Shown here: piece after piece, positions 48,529-58,487 of the stretch
How positions within the stretch are numbered: the first letter of the stretch is position 1
How the letters are laid out: every line of letters begins with the position of its first letter
NCBI GenBank assembly: GCA_900049755.1
Contig: LT160593.1
Location: 1,080,938-1,144,937 of the forward strand
Length of the DNA: 64,000 nucleotides
DNA from: Corynebacterium provencense
Lineage (GTDB): Bacteria; Actinomycetota; Actinomycetes; Mycobacteriales; Mycobacteriaceae
Direction: 5' to 3'
The notes under the pieces: generated by a model
Seen by the model: the letters and a program-made list of their open reading frames with translations, nothing else
What the model was told of the DNA's origin: nothing
The model's database searches: none
Position numbers and translations under genes: made by a program

Positions 48529-49673
48529 GCCCTGCCCCCTGTCGCCACCGGGGCTGCCAGCCCCAGTTCCCTGCGCTGCTCCGCCCAACCTTCACGGACC
48601 AGTGGAACCACCTCGTCGAGCAGTACACCGGCATGGGCGACGGCCTCGTCCACCGTGTGCTCCGCCGGGTGTATCCCCAGGACAAGTTCGTCGGACAGGG
48701 CCAGCGTCGGATCCGAGAGCAGATCGGCGGCCAGTTCGTCGACGGTTCCCCACACGGCGTTGTCACCGAGGAGTTTCTCCGCCGGGGTCTGGGACTCCAG
48801 GGCTCGTCCCACCCGGACATCCTGCGCGTGCCAGCGGGCCGTCCGCTCACTGAAGTCTTTCAGCGCGTCCTCGGAGGTCGGCCCGTCGAACACGGACCGG
48901 GACGTGATGACGTAGGGAGTGCGGGAATCACCCCAGGTCTCGGCGAACACCCTGCGGTACTCGGTCACGGAATCGGCCTGGCGGCGGTGGAATGCCCGAC
49001 GGTTCTCCGGTGTGCGCTCCTCACCGTTGCCGAACCTCTCGAGGATGAGCCCGTCCCCCCTCCTGGCTGCGTTACGGATGGTCCCGATGTTCGAGCTGCC
49101 GTGGAAGATCCTGCCGCCCAGGTTCCGGTCCGGTGGCCAGACGGAGGCACTGCCGCCCTCGACCTGGTTACCCTCCAGCGCCCAGTGGAGCCGGTCGATC
49201 TTCTCGGTGAAGCTGCGGTCCCTGTCGGAGTCCCAGCCCTCGAAGACGTGGAAAGAATCCGAGGGGACGCCTTTACCGACACCGAGGAGCAGCCGCCCAC
49301 CGGAGAAATGGTCGATGACGGAGACCTCCTCGGCGACGCGGACCGGGTCGTCGAGCACCAGGGGAAGTACCGCGGTACCGAGGTCGATCCTGTCCGTCAC
49401 TGCCGCGGCCGCCCCGAGGAAGGCGAACGGTGAGGGCAGTGCCGCCCATCCCGCGTTGAAGTGCCGGGTGGCGATCCACGCGCTGTCGTAGCCCTGTCTC
49501 TCCAGCTCCCTGATCAGACGGATGTTGTCGGCGAAGATGGTGGACAGGTCGTCATGCTGGTCAAGGTGGGTGATGAAACCGACGCGCAGCCGGTCACCTG
49601 TGCCCTGCGTGCCCAGGGGTGTCAACGTCCCCTGCGAACCTGCCGGTGAATTACTTGACGACGGATAGCTCAT
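48525..49673 (-). CDS. LLM-class flavin-dependent oxidoreductase (first of two)
   Basis: 382-aa luciferase-like enzyme. LRVGFITHLDQHDDLSTIFA, YDSAWIATRHFNAGWAALPS, IDLGTAVLPLVLDDPVRVAE and FSGGRLLLGVGKGVPSDSFH are family landmarks. ATG 49673 is used; the upstream extension is low-complexity Pro/Arg/Ser. Predicted FMNH2-dependent oxygenation, perhaps desulfonation or amine oxidation given the SsuABC- and Dpp-type importers in the neighbourhood. Coupled to DUF1684 by ATGA. Confidence 0.9.
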   Translation of the reverse strand: MSYPSSSNSPAGSQGTLTPLGTQGTGDRLRVGFITHLDQHDDLSTIFADNIRLIRELERQGYDSAWIATRHFNAGWAALPSPFAFLGAAAAVTDRIDLGTAVLPLVLDDPVRVAEEVSVIDHFSGGRLLLGVGKGVPSDSFHVFEGWDSDRDRSFTEKIDRLHWALEGNQVEGGSASVWPPDRNLGGRIFHGSSNIGTIRNAARRGDGLILERFGNGEERTPENRRAFHRRQADSVTEYRRVFAETWGDSRTPYVITSRSVFDGPTSEDALKDFSERTARWHAQDVRVGRALESQTPAEKLLGDNAVWGTVDELAADLLSDPTLALSDELVLGIHPAEHTVDEAVAHAGVLLDEVVPLVREGWAEQRRELGLAAPVATGGRA

Positions 49674-49713
49674 TGTTGAAGATCCTTGTCTGGGAGGTGG
49701 TCTGGGAGACGGT

Positions 49714-50781
49714 CTAGGAGGTGAAGAAGGGGGTCGATGACGTGGCGGGGACACTGTCAGACGGTCCGGGGTCGCTGAATGCGACGGCCGTGGCCGGAGC
49801 GTCCCCCTGCAGCTCGGGGAGCACGGTGGCGAACAGTTCGATCGACTCGAGGACGTGTTCGTGGGCGACGTGCGGCCCCTGGAACTGGATCGCCGTCTCC
49901 TCGGTCCCGTCGAACTGTCCGGTCCAGTAGCTGATCTTCTCGGCGACCTCGTCGGCGGTGCCCACCGCGAAGCTCAGTTTCTCGGCGATCTCGTCGAACT
50001 CGGGGCTGTCCGGACCGCCCGTGAACTCGTGGTGCAGGTAGGTCGACGAGTACGCGCGCAGGAACTCCACTGCCCGCTCCCTCGCCAGCTCTGTCGTGGG
50101 TGCCACCAACCCTGACCTGAGGTGGATGACCTCCCCTCCGGGAACCGCCGCCCGGTAGTCCGCGTTGAACTTCAGACGCTGCTCCAGCGGGAGGGGCCGC
50201 GGAATCATGAGCCGGTAGCCGTGTTCCCTGGCGAGGTCGATGGCGTTTCGCCCCGCCGCAGTCCAGATGACGTCCTTCGCCGGCCGTCCCGGCCGCGGGG
50301 ACAGTTCCACGCCCCTGTAGGAGTAGAAGTCCCCGTCGAAGTCGATGACTCCCTCATCGAAGGCCTGCCGCAGAATCTCGTGGATCTCACGGGCCCGCGC
50401 GGAGGCGTCGTCGGGACTGAACCCGAACACGTCACCGATCTCCGGGAAGGCCATGCCCGTGCCCACTCCCAGGTCGAGGCGTCCTCCGCTGAGAGTGTCC
50501 AGCAGGAGTGCGGACTCGGCCAGTCTGACCGGGTGGTAGTAGGGGGCGCACACGATCGAGGTCCCCAGCCGGATGTGTTCCGTGACTCCGCTGATGCGGC
50601 TGAGGAAGAGCAGCGGGTCGGGCACTTCACCGCGCGACCGGAAGTGGTGTTCGGTGACCCACACCCCGTTGTATCCGAGGCGGTCACCCAGGACCACCTG
50701 TTCCTCGATGTCGCGGTAGAGCTCTGCGGGGCTCTGCCCCGGAGTGGTGTCCCCGTAGTAGAAGAGATCGATTCTCGGCAT
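49714..50781 (-). CDS. LLM-class flavin-dependent oxidoreductase (second of two)
   Basis: 355-aa luciferase-like protein with IDLFYYGDTTPGQSPAELYR, GVWVTEHHFRSRGEVPDPLL, LGTSIVCAPYYHPVRLAESA and LSGGRLDLGVGTGMAFPEIG. Only distantly similar to its neighbour, so they probably have distinct substrates. Sits 21 bp downstream of the Dpp-type binding-protein gene start region on the same strand and likely belongs to the same transcript. Confidence 0.9.
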   Translation of the reverse strand: MPRIDLFYYGDTTPGQSPAELYRDIEEQVVLGDRLGYNGVWVTEHHFRSRGEVPDPLLFLSRISGVTEHIRLGTSIVCAPYYHPVRLAESALLLDTLSGGRLDLGVGTGMAFPEIGDVFGFSPDDASARAREIHEILRQAFDEGVIDFDGDFYSYRGVELSPRPGRPAKDVIWTAAGRNAIDLAREHGYRLMIPRPLPLEQRLKFNADYRAAVPGGEVIHLRSGLVAPTTELARERAVEFLRAYSSTYLHHEFTGGPDSPEFDEIAEKLSFAVGTADEVAEKISYWTGQFDGTEETAIQFQGPHVAHEHVLESIELFATVLPELQGDAPATAVAFSDPGPSDSVPATSSTPFFTS

Positions 50782-50802
50782 GGTTCGCCTGCCTCAGTTC
50801 GG

Positions 50803-52455
50803 TTAGTTGTTGATCTGGACGTCGTAGAAGGTGTCGGTGTAGCCGACGAGGTCGAACTTCCACCCGGACACGGCCGGTGTCGTTCCGACGATCTTCTTCG
50901 GGATGTAGAGCGGGACAGCGAAACCTTCGTCGAGGATCCGCTTCTGGGCGGTGTGCGCCGCGGCGATCCGGGCGTCCGTGTCCTGCGAGGTGCTGATCAC
51001 CGAGTACGCCTCGTTGACCACGGGATCGTCGAGCAGTCCGTAGTTGATTCCCGAACCTCCCCCGGAGCGGGGGATCGAGCTGGCCGCGAACGGGGACACC
51101 GACGTGGCGACCTCCGCGAATCCTCGGGAGGCGTCGGCGAGATTGTGCGTACCCTTCGCGATCTCGCTGGTGAAGGAGGCGGTGTCGAACGGGGTACGGA
51201 CCACCTCGAACCCGGCGTCCTTCAGGGACGCGGCGATGGCCTCACCGAGCTGCTGCCGCTGGTCTGTCTGTACGTAGAGACTGTCCACGTACCATTCGAT
51301 CCTGAGCCGCTTCCCGTCCTTGACGCGGTAGCCTTCGGAGTCCCTGGACGTGTAGCCGGCCTTGTCGAGCAGCCGTGCGGCCTCATCGGGATCGTAGGAC
51401 CAGGAGTTCACCAGCGACTCGTCGAAGCTGCCCTCCGGGGGTGTGCCGGGCAGGGTCGTCGACCACGCCTTGTCGTACACGCCGTCGTACACACCGTCGA
51501 GGATCGAGTCGATGTCGATCGCGGACCGGAACGCCAGACGGACGTCACGGTTGTCGAAGGGGGCGGTGTTCGGGTTCAACGCCAGGTAGTAGGGGGTGCC
51601 GGTGTTGTCCTGGGTGAGGATGCTGTTGCCTGCGGACTCCACCTCGTTGATGTTCAGCGGCGGAACCTGGTCGACGGCGTCGGCCTGCCCGGAGTTCAGT
51701 GCCCCGATCCTGGCCTGCGGTTCGGGGACGAACTGGATGTTCACCTCGTCCAGGTACGCCGGGCCGTCATGGCCGGCGGTCTCCGGGGCCCAGTTGTAGT
51801 CCTCGTTCTTCTCCAGGACCAGTGAAGACCCCCTGGAGTACTCCGCGACCTTGAACGGTCCGGTGCCGATGGACAGGGTCGGATCCGCACTCAGTTCCGC
51901 GGGAGTGTGCTCGCTGAGGACCTTCCCGGAGTACACGGGCCAGTGCGGGGTGGAGAATGCGTGGATCAGACCGGCGTTGGGGCGCGAGAGTTTCACTTCG
52001 AGGGTGCGGTCGTCGATGACACGGTTCTCCGCGATTCCGGATGACACGGTGGCCAGATCGGGTTCGTTGAGGGGGCGGTCGAGGTTCTGCTTGAGCACCT
52101 CGGCGTTGAACGGGGTCCCGTCATGGAAGGTGACCCCTTCCCGGAGGGTGAAGGTGTAGGTCAGGCCGTCCTCGCTGATCTTCCAGTCGGTTGCGAGTCC
52201 GGGGTGGTAGGTGCCGTCGTCTGCCTGGGACGTGATCGTGTCGAAGATGCTCGAATTGACGGAGTTGGCGTTGAGGCTGGGGACCCTCTGACCGTCCCAG
52301 ACCGGGGGTTCGGTGTTCGCGAGGTAGGTGATCTCCCGGTTCTGGTCTCCGCCGGAACCGTCACCGTTCCCGGAGCTCTGTCCGGAGGTGCATGCGGTCA
52401 GCAGGAGTCCTGCGGTGAGGACGGAGGCGAGGACCGCCAGTGGTCGTTTTCCCAT
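50803..52455 (-). CDS. ABC transporter substrate-binding lipoprotein (DppA/OppA, SBP_bac_5)
   Basis: 550-aa secreted lipoprotein with signal MGKRPLAVLASVLTAGLLLT and lipobox LTAC. SBP_bac_5 motifs: YHPGLATDWKISEDGLTYTF, LREGVTFHDGTPFNAEVLKQ, SIGTGPFKVAEYSRGSSLVL. Binds peptides, N-acyl amino acids or nickel-type ligands. Followed on the same strand by the two LLM genes and preceded by its ATPase and permeases, so an importer feeding the LLM/M20 enzymes is likely. Confidence 0.93.
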   Translation of the reverse strand: MGKRPLAVLASVLTAGLLLTACTSGQSSGNGDGSGGDQNREITYLANTEPPVWDGQRVPSLNANSVNSSIFDTITSQADDGTYHPGLATDWKISEDGLTYTFTLREGVTFHDGTPFNAEVLKQNLDRPLNEPDLATVSSGIAENRVIDDRTLEVKLSRPNAGLIHAFSTPHWPVYSGKVLSEHTPAELSADPTLSIGTGPFKVAEYSRGSSLVLEKNEDYNWAPETAGHDGPAYLDEVNIQFVPEPQARIGALNSGQADAVDQVPPLNINEVESAGNSILTQDNTGTPYYLALNPNTAPFDNRDVRLAFRSAIDIDSILDGVYDGVYDKAWSTTLPGTPPEGSFDESLVNSWSYDPDEAARLLDKAGYTSRDSEGYRVKDGKRLRIEWYVDSLYVQTDQRQQLGEAIAASLKDAGFEVVRTPFDTASFTSEIAKGTHNLADASRGFAEVATSVSPFAASSIPRSGGGSGINYGLLDDPVVNEAYSVISTSQDTDARIAAAHTAQKRILDEGFAVPLYIPKKIVGTTPAVSGWKFDLVGYTDTFYDVQINN

Positions 52456-52532
52456 GATTTCTCTTCTTTCGTCTGTGAGTTCTTCCTGCAGGTGACAGCT
52501 GCAGGTGGTTAGGGGGCCGGTTGAGCGGGTGG

Positions 52533-54224
52533 TCAGGTCAGCCGGGGTATGGCGTCGATGAGTTCCCTCGTGTATGCGTCACGTGGTTCGGTGAACACCC
52601 TGTCGACGGGGCCTGTCTCCACGACACGCCCCCGGTGCATCACCACGACGTCATCGGCGATGTGCTGGATGACGCCGAGGTCGTGGGAGATGAACAGCAT
52701 CGACACCCCGGTCTGCTCCTGCAGGTCGGACAACAGGTCCAGCACCTGTGCCTGGACGGAGACGTCGAGGGCGGAGACCGGCTCGTCACAGATGAGGATC
52801 TGCGGCGAGGTCGACAGCGCCCTGGCGACGGCCACCCGTTGGCGTTGCCCTCCCGACAGCTGCAGGGGGTGACGGGACAGGTGCTCCTCCCCCAGCCCGA
52901 CCTGCACAAGCAGTTCGGTACTCCGCCGGCGGACGTCCTGCTTCCGGGTTCCCGCCGCCACCAGGGCCTCGGCCAGCAGGCCCTCGACCGTGTACCGGGG
53001 GTCGAAGGAGCTCAACGGGTCCTGGGAGATCAGCTGCATGAGATGGCGGCGGGGACGCCGACGCGCCTCGGGCAGCGCGGACCACGGTTCTTCCCCGACC
53101 AGGACTTCTCCGCTGTCGGGACGCTCAAGTCCCAGGACGATCCTGGCGACGGTGGACTTGCCGGAGCCGGACTCGCCGACGATGCCGAGCGTGGTACCAC
53201 GGGGGATCCGGAAGGAGACCTCCTCCACGGCGGTGACGGACCGGCCGCCCGCCAGGCCGAAGACCCTCCGCAGTCCGGTCGCCTCCACGGCGGTGTCCGG
53301 GATGTCGCCACGGTCCCCGTCGCGTCCCCCGCTGGCCACCGCCGGGAAGTGCGCCACCGGGGCCGGGGACAGGCGTTCACCACGTGAGGACGCGGAGGGG
53401 ACGGCGTCGAGGAGCTGCCTGGTGTAGTCACTCGACGGGTGGTGGAGCACGGTGTCGGGGGTGCCCTGCTCGACAACTTCCCCGGACTTCATCACGACGA
53501 TGTGGTCGGCGAGTTCGGAGACGACGGCCAGGTCGTGGCTCACCAGCAGCAGGCCGGTCCCGGACGCCTTGAGCCTGGCGAGGAGCCTGAGGACCTGTGC
53601 CTGGACGGTGACGTCCAGGGCCGTGGTCGGTTCATCGGCGATGATCAGACGGGGGTCGCCTGCCAGTGCCGTGGCGATGAGGGCACGCTGGCGCAGTCCT
53701 CCCGACAGCTGGTGCGGGTACCTGTCGAAGGTGTGCGCGGGGTCCGGGATACCCACCTGTTCCAGAAGTTCCACAGCCCTGTCCCTCCGCCCGGCGCGTG
53801 ACAGGCCGGTGTGGAGCCGGAGAGTTTCCGTGATCTGGCGTCCCACGGGGACCAGCGGGTCGAGGGAGACCAGGGCGTCCTGGAGCACCAGACCTATGTC
53901 CCCGCCACGGAGCCTGCGCCACTGCCGAGCGTTCAACGTGCGGAGGTCGTGACCGGCGAAGTCGAATGTCGTGGCGGTCAGTGCGGCTGTGTCGGGGAGG
54001 AGACCGAGCAGGGACTGTGCGGTCATGCTCTTGCCCGCCCCGGACTCCCCGACGAGTGCGGTGCAGGTTCCCGGAGCGACAGTGAAGCTGACGTCGTGGA
54101 CGACGGGGACTCCGGCGATACTGACGTCGAGGTTCTCGACCGTCACCAGGGGATCGTCAGGCGGCGGGGTGGCCGGGGCGTGTGTCGGTTGTCCCGGTCG
54201 GCGGTCATGTCGGGTGGGTGTCAC
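52533..54224 (-). CDS. Dual-domain ABC ATPase (DppD-DppF fusion type)
   Basis: 563-aa protein with two complete nucleotide-binding domains: Walker A GESGAGKSM and GESGSGKST; signatures LSGGLRQRALIATAL and LSGGQRQRVAVARAL; Walker B RLIIADEPTTALD and ILICDEPVSALD. Each domain ends in the oligopeptide-type signal (HHPSSDYTRQLLDAVP and TEPRDAYTRELIDAIP). The first Walker A ends in Ser-Met rather than Ser-Thr, which may still be functional. Start GTG 54224 overlaps the permease stop (GTGA). Confidence 0.94.
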   Translation of the reverse strand: MTPTRHDRRPGQPTHAPATPPPDDPLVTVENLDVSIAGVPVVHDVSFTVAPGTCTALVGESGAGKSMTAQSLLGLLPDTAALTATTFDFAGHDLRTLNARQWRRLRGGDIGLVLQDALVSLDPLVPVGRQITETLRLHTGLSRAGRRDRAVELLEQVGIPDPAHTFDRYPHQLSGGLRQRALIATALAGDPRLIIADEPTTALDVTVQAQVLRLLARLKASGTGLLLVSHDLAVVSELADHIVVMKSGEVVEQGTPDTVLHHPSSDYTRQLLDAVPSASSRGERLSPAPVAHFPAVASGGRDGDRGDIPDTAVEATGLRRVFGLAGGRSVTAVEEVSFRIPRGTTLGIVGESGSGKSTVARIVLGLERPDSGEVLVGEEPWSALPEARRRPRRHLMQLISQDPLSSFDPRYTVEGLLAEALVAAGTRKQDVRRRSTELLVQVGLGEEHLSRHPLQLSGGQRQRVAVARALSTSPQILICDEPVSALDVSVQAQVLDLLSDLQEQTGVSMLFISHDLGVIQHIADDVVVMHRGRVVETGPVDRVFTEPRDAYTRELIDAIPRLT

Positions 54225-55123
54225 AGTGAACTCCTCCGGGTGATGAAGTGCTGCTGGAGCCAGCGTCCGGTGACGGTGACCGCGATGACCGTGACGGTGA
54301 TCGCGACTCCGGGCCAGATGGCGACCCAGGGGTTGACTCCCAGGTACTGGCGGGCCTCGGACAGCATCAGGCCCCATTCGGGTGCGGGCGGTACCGCCCC
54401 GAGTCCGAGGAAGCTCAGCCCGGCGCCGAAGATGATGCACACCCCCACACCGACGACGGCGTTGACGAGGACAGGGCCGAGACTGTTCGGGAGAACGTGC
54501 CTGAGGACCAGGGCCGGGGGCTTCAGCCCGAGGATGACTCCGGCCTCGACATATCCCGATCCCCTGATCTGCATGACCTGGGAGCGGACCAGTCGTGCCG
54601 ACCCCGGGATTCTCCCCAGTCCGACCGCCAGCAGCAGGCTCCACTGCCCCGGCCCGAGGATCGTGATCGTGAGCAGGGCGATGAGAACCTCCGGGAACGC
54701 CAGGGCCACATCGAGGATCCGGCTGATGACCCGGTCGACCACTCCTCTGGCGTAGCCGGCGACCACGCCGAGGACGATGCCGCCGACGGCACCTACCGCC
54801 GCGGCGCCGAGCCCCAACGATATGGAGTAGAAGGCTCCGTGGACCAGGCGGGAGTAGACGTCCCTGCCGAGCTGGTCGGTGCCCAGCCAGTGTTCCGCGG
54901 ACGCCGGTGCGAAGGTGTCGGACGGGCTGGTCTCGAGCGGGTCCCGGGTGGCGAGCAGGCCGGGGAACAGCGCCGCGACCAGCAGAACGGCCAGGAGCAC
55001 CATGGCCAGTGACACGCCTGCCGGAGGTGTACGCCGGTACCAGGGCAGGGCCCCGCCCCGCGGGCCCGTGGACCCGTCCCGGCCACGTCCGACCACGGTG
55101 GCGGCATCTACGGGGGCGGTCAT
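54221..55123 (-). CDS. ABC transporter permease (DppC/OppC type)
   Basis: 300-aa permease. An N-terminal helix (VSLAMVLLAVLLVAALFPGL) precedes HWLGTDQLGRDVYSRLVHGA, the OppC N-terminal block, and the EAA loop is VLRHVLPNSLGPVLVNAVVG. Overlaps the DppB gene by ATGA. Confidence 0.94.
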   Translation of the reverse strand: MTAPVDAATVVGRGRDGSTGPRGGALPWYRRTPPAGVSLAMVLLAVLLVAALFPGLLATRDPLETSPSDTFAPASAEHWLGTDQLGRDVYSRLVHGAFYSISLGLGAAAVGAVGGIVLGVVAGYARGVVDRVISRILDVALAFPEVLIALLTITILGPGQWSLLLAVGLGRIPGSARLVRSQVMQIRGSGYVEAGVILGLKPPALVLRHVLPNSLGPVLVNAVVGVGVCIIFGAGLSFLGLGAVPPAPEWGLMLSEARQYLGVNPWVAIWPGVAITVTVIAVTVTGRWLQQHFITRRSSL

Positions 55124-56151
55124 CGCCTCTCTCCTTTCAGTCGGGGGTCAATGAGCGGGTACACCAGGTCGACAACCGTGTTGACCAGGACAAATATGAG
55201 TGACGCGAGGATGACGAACCCGAGGACCACGGGAATGTCACGGTCCTGGACCGCCATCACCGCCACTCGGCCGATGCCCGGTCGGGCGAAGAGGGTTTCG
55301 ATGATGACTGTTCCGCCGAGCAGTGAACCGAAGATCATGGAGGACAGGGTGAGGGCGGGCAGGCCGGCATGTCTGAGGACATGCCGGGAACGCAGTGCCC
55401 CCTCTCCCAGTCCCCGTGCCCTGAGGCTCTTCACGAACGGTTCGTGCAGGGTGAACTCCATCCGCTCACGGAGAATCTGGGACAGGACGCCGAAGACCGT
55501 GGACGCCAGGGTGACGGCAGGGAGGATGAGCGATTCCGGGGTCTCGTTCCCGAAGGCCGGCAGGAGTCTCAGCTGGAAGGAGAAGACGGTCATGAGGATG
55601 ATGCCGAGCCAGAACGCGGGTGTGGACACGGCGACGAGTTCGATGAACTGGGCGGCGAAGCGGGCTGTCCTGTTCCTGCCCGAGGTCGCCAGGGCGACGG
55701 CCACCGCGAGGGTCACGGCAATGAGCATCGCCACGAGGGTCAGCTCGACCGTGGGTGCGAGCTCGGCGGAGAGGACGTCAAGGACCGGGGTGCCCCGCTG
55801 GTAGCTGGTACCCAGGTCACCGGTGAGCACACCGCCCAGATAGTCGAGGTACTGCCGCCACGCCGGCTGGTCGAGACCGTAGTCGGCCGCTATCCGTGCC
55901 CTCATCTCGGGGGTGGCGTCCTGTATCCCCGACATCAGGATGTCGAGGGGGTCCCCGGGGATGGCCTTCACCGCCAGGAAGGCCAGGGTGGCGGCCGCCC
56001 ACACGGTCAGGACAATGTCCACGAGCCGCTGGAGAATGAACCGGGGCCAGCCGCCTGCACGGGAAAGTCCCCGTGAACCGGGGGTCCGGTCGCTGAGCGC
56101 ACCCCTTCCGCTGCCCTGGGTCTGCACCGTCACGGGTGCCTGCGCGGTCAT
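55120..56151 (-). CDS. ABC transporter permease (DppB/OppB type)
   Basis: 343-aa permease with the OppB hallmarks FILQRLVDIVLTVWAAATLA, KAIPGDPLDILM, YGLDQPAWRQYLDYLGGVLT and GDLGTSYQRGTPVLDVL; the EAA loop contains LRARGLGEGALRSRHVLRHA. ATG 56151 is two bases after the M20 stop, so the importer is cotranscribed with that amidohydrolase. Confidence 0.94.
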   Translation of the reverse strand: MTAQAPVTVQTQGSGRGALSDRTPGSRGLSRAGGWPRFILQRLVDIVLTVWAAATLAFLAVKAIPGDPLDILMSGIQDATPEMRARIAADYGLDQPAWRQYLDYLGGVLTGDLGTSYQRGTPVLDVLSAELAPTVELTLVAMLIAVTLAVAVALATSGRNRTARFAAQFIELVAVSTPAFWLGIILMTVFSFQLRLLPAFGNETPESLILPAVTLASTVFGVLSQILRERMEFTLHEPFVKSLRARGLGEGALRSRHVLRHAGLPALTLSSMIFGSLLGGTVIIETLFARPGIGRVAVMAVQDRDIPVVLGFVILASLIFVLVNTVVDLVYPLIDPRLKGERR

Positions 56152-56152
56152 G

Positions 56153-57502
56153 TCACTCCACCTGTCCACGTACCCGGTAGTTGAACTCGCGGCGGACGGC
56201 GTCACGGAGGTCGGCGTCGGCGAGGAAGTCGGCGGCTGTTCCGGCCAGTGACACTGCGGCGTCGATGAGGGCGTCCACCGCGGCAGGTTCCACCGTCGTC
56301 TCCGCGAAGGCCGCGTTGTGGGGTGCGACGTCCGGGGAACCGCCCAGGCCCAGTGCCGGGTGGATGGCGGGAATGGTCCGGCTGACGTTGCCCATGTCCG
56401 TGGACGGTCCCCCCTGGCGGGTGTGTGCGGGGTAGAGGGGTACCTCGCGACCGCGGTCCCGGAGATGGTCGGCCCAGCGTTTGACCAGTTCGATGTTGTT
56501 CTTCATCGGCAGGTAGGCCGGCTCGAAGTCCAGGTCGATGTCAGCGGTGGTGCCGGTCGCCGATGCCGCCGCCTCCAGGACCGTGACGACCCGTCGGGTC
56601 AGGATGTCGAGGGTGTCGATCTCGGTCGACCTGACCAGGAACACCGCGGAGGCTGTCTCCGGGACGACGTTCGCCGCCGAACCGCCGTTGGTGATGACGC
56701 CGTGGATGCGGTCCACGGGGAGGATGTGCTGCCTCAGCTGTGCCACGGACTGGTAGGCGGTGACCACGGCGTCGAGGGCGTTCAGCCCCAGGTAGGGGCT
56801 CATCGCAGCATGGGCGGCACGTCCCCGGTAGGTCACCGCGATGCGTCTGACCCCGCTGGTTCCCGGGCCGTAGACAGGTGACACGGTGTCCCCGACCCCG
56901 GGGTGGACCATTCCGGCGGCGTCGACCCCGTCGAAACCGCCGGCACGCAGGATGAGTTCCTTTCCACCGCCGGACTCCTCCGCCGGGGCGCCGATGAAGG
57001 ACACCCGCCCGCCGATGTCCCCCAGGACGTCCCGGAGGGCAATGTACGCACCGACACTGATTCCGGCGATGACGTTGTGCCCGCAGGCATGCCCCACCTC
57101 AGGCAGGGCGTCATATTCGGCGACGACGGCGAAGTGCGGGGCACCTTCCTGCGGGCCTTCGGTGGCGTACAGGGCGGTGTCGAGACCGAAGGCGCCCACC
57201 TCCACCTCTGCTCCGTGGGATTCCAGGAGGTCGGCGACGGCCCTCGCCGACCGGAATTCTCCGAAAGCTGTCTCCGGGTGGTCGTGGAGGTCCACGGCGA
57301 GGCGCGCGAGTTCCGGTCGCAGTTCCTCGACCCGGTCACGGATACGGGTGTGGACGCTCTCCGGTGCACCGGAGAAGTGGGAGACGCCGTCGCCCGCATC
57401 GTCGCCGGGGCCGCCGGAGCTGTCATCTCCTCCGTCCCGCCGGGATTCGTCGAATGCGAGGTAGGTCTTCAGGGGGTCGACGGAGGTCGTGTGTGCGGTC
57501 AC
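56153..57502 (-). CDS. M20-family amidohydrolase (AbgB/IAA-amino-acid hydrolase type)
   Basis: 449-aa metalloamidase. DLHDHPETAFGEFRSARAV, VAEYDALPEVGHACGHNV, FIGAPAEESGGGKELI (Glu pair) and VTYRGRAAHAAMSPYLG are the M20 signatures; all metal ligands are present. GTG 57502 follows the aldo/keto reductase stop; the 14-bp ACGACAAGTGA motif is duplicated around the junction. Its close linkage with the Dpp-type importer suggests hydrolysis of an imported N-acyl amino acid or dipeptide-like amide. Confidence 0.92.
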   Translation of the reverse strand: MTAHTTSVDPLKTYLAFDESRRDGGDDSSGGPGDDAGDGVSHFSGAPESVHTRIRDRVEELRPELARLAVDLHDHPETAFGEFRSARAVADLLESHGAEVEVGAFGLDTALYATEGPQEGAPHFAVVAEYDALPEVGHACGHNVIAGISVGAYIALRDVLGDIGGRVSFIGAPAEESGGGKELILRAGGFDGVDAAGMVHPGVGDTVSPVYGPGTSGVRRIAVTYRGRAAHAAMSPYLGLNALDAVVTAYQSVAQLRQHILPVDRIHGVITNGGSAANVVPETASAVFLVRSTEIDTLDILTRRVVTVLEAAASATGTTADIDLDFEPAYLPMKNNIELVKRWADHLRDRGREVPLYPAHTRQGGPSTDMGNVSRTIPAIHPALGLGGSPDVAPHNAAFAETTVEPAAVDALIDAAVSLAGTAADFLADADLRDAVRREFNYRVRGQVE

Positions 57503-57512
57503 TTGTCGTCCT

Positions 57513-58487
57513 TCACTTGTCGTCTTTGGAGCGGGCGGGGTTGAACGCGGTGGAGGGGTCACAGACCGCGTCCACCGCGGCGGTGATCTCGTCGAGTACC
57601 GCATCGTCCAGCGTGAGGTCCGCGGCGGCGCGGTTCGCCGCGAGATGCCGGGGGTCCCGGGACCCCACCACGGCGAGGCTGAGCGGGTGTCTCCCGAAGA
57701 TCCAGGCCAGGGAGAGGGCGTGGGTGGTGGTACCGAGACGCTGTGCCGTGGGACGCAGCTGCCGGTGGATGGCGTCGTAGACGCTCCGGGACACGCCCCT
57801 GCCCAGCAGCGGCCAGTAGGCGACGAAGGGGATCCCCCTGTCTCCGAGAGTGGTGATGATCTCCCCGTTCCTACGTTCGACGAGGTTGTACACGCTCTGC
57901 ACCACGGCCGGGGTTTCGATGTCGAAGACCTCCTCCAGCTGTGCCGGAGTCGGTTCGCTCACTCCGATGTGGCCGACAAGTCCTTCGTCGCGGAGCTCCT
58001 GAAGCGCCCCGAGCTGGTCGGCGAGCGGGTAGGCGGGGTCGATGCGGTGCAGGTAGACGAGGTCGATGCGGTCCCGGCGGAGCCGGAGCAGACTGTTGCG
58101 GACCTGCTGGCGCAGGTAGTCGGGGTGGCCGAGGACGCCCCACCGGGTCGCGGAGGGACGCAGCATCCCGACTTTCGTCGCCACGAGCACCCGGTCGGAG
58201 TTGCCCACCACGTCCCCGATGACGGCCTCGCTCACTCCGGGGCCGAGTGAGTCCGCGGTGTCGATGTAGTCGTATCCGAGGTCGATGGCACTGCGCAGCA
58301 GGTTCCTGCTCGCGCTGATGTCCTCGGGGACACCCCAGCCGTCTCCGGCGGTCAGTCGTGCCGCTCCGAAGGCGACCCGGGAGACGTTCCTCCCCGCCAG
58401 TTCGACACGCTGCGGGCCGACTGTCGCCCCGTCACCCGCCGTGTCCTTGCGCGGTCCGGGCGCAGATCCTTGCGTAATGGGTGGCAC
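57513..58487 (-). CDS. Aldo/keto reductase
   Basis: 324-aa NADPH-dependent reductase with a TIM barrel. DTADSLGPGVSEAVIGDVV contains the catalytic Asp; VATKVGM supplies Lys; YLHRIDPAYP supplies His; but the catalytic Tyr region reads YIDTADSLG rather than YxxE/G-type YG, so Tyr is replaced. C-terminal SLAWIFGRHPLSLAVVGSRD is typical. Heads the operon with M20 and Dpp genes. Confidence 0.88.
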   Translation of the reverse strand: MPPITQGSAPGPRKDTAGDGATVGPQRVELAGRNVSRVAFGAARLTAGDGWGVPEDISASRNLLRSAIDLGYDYIDTADSLGPGVSEAVIGDVVGNSDRVLVATKVGMLRPSATRWGVLGHPDYLRQQVRNSLLRLRRDRIDLVYLHRIDPAYPLADQLGALQELRDEGLVGHIGVSEPTPAQLEEVFDIETPAVVQSVYNLVERRNGEIITTLGDRGIPFVAYWPLLGRGVSRSVYDAIHRQLRPTAQRLGTTTHALSLAWIFGRHPLSLAVVGSRDPRHLAANRAAADLTLDDAVLDEITAAVDAVCDPSTAFNPARSKDDK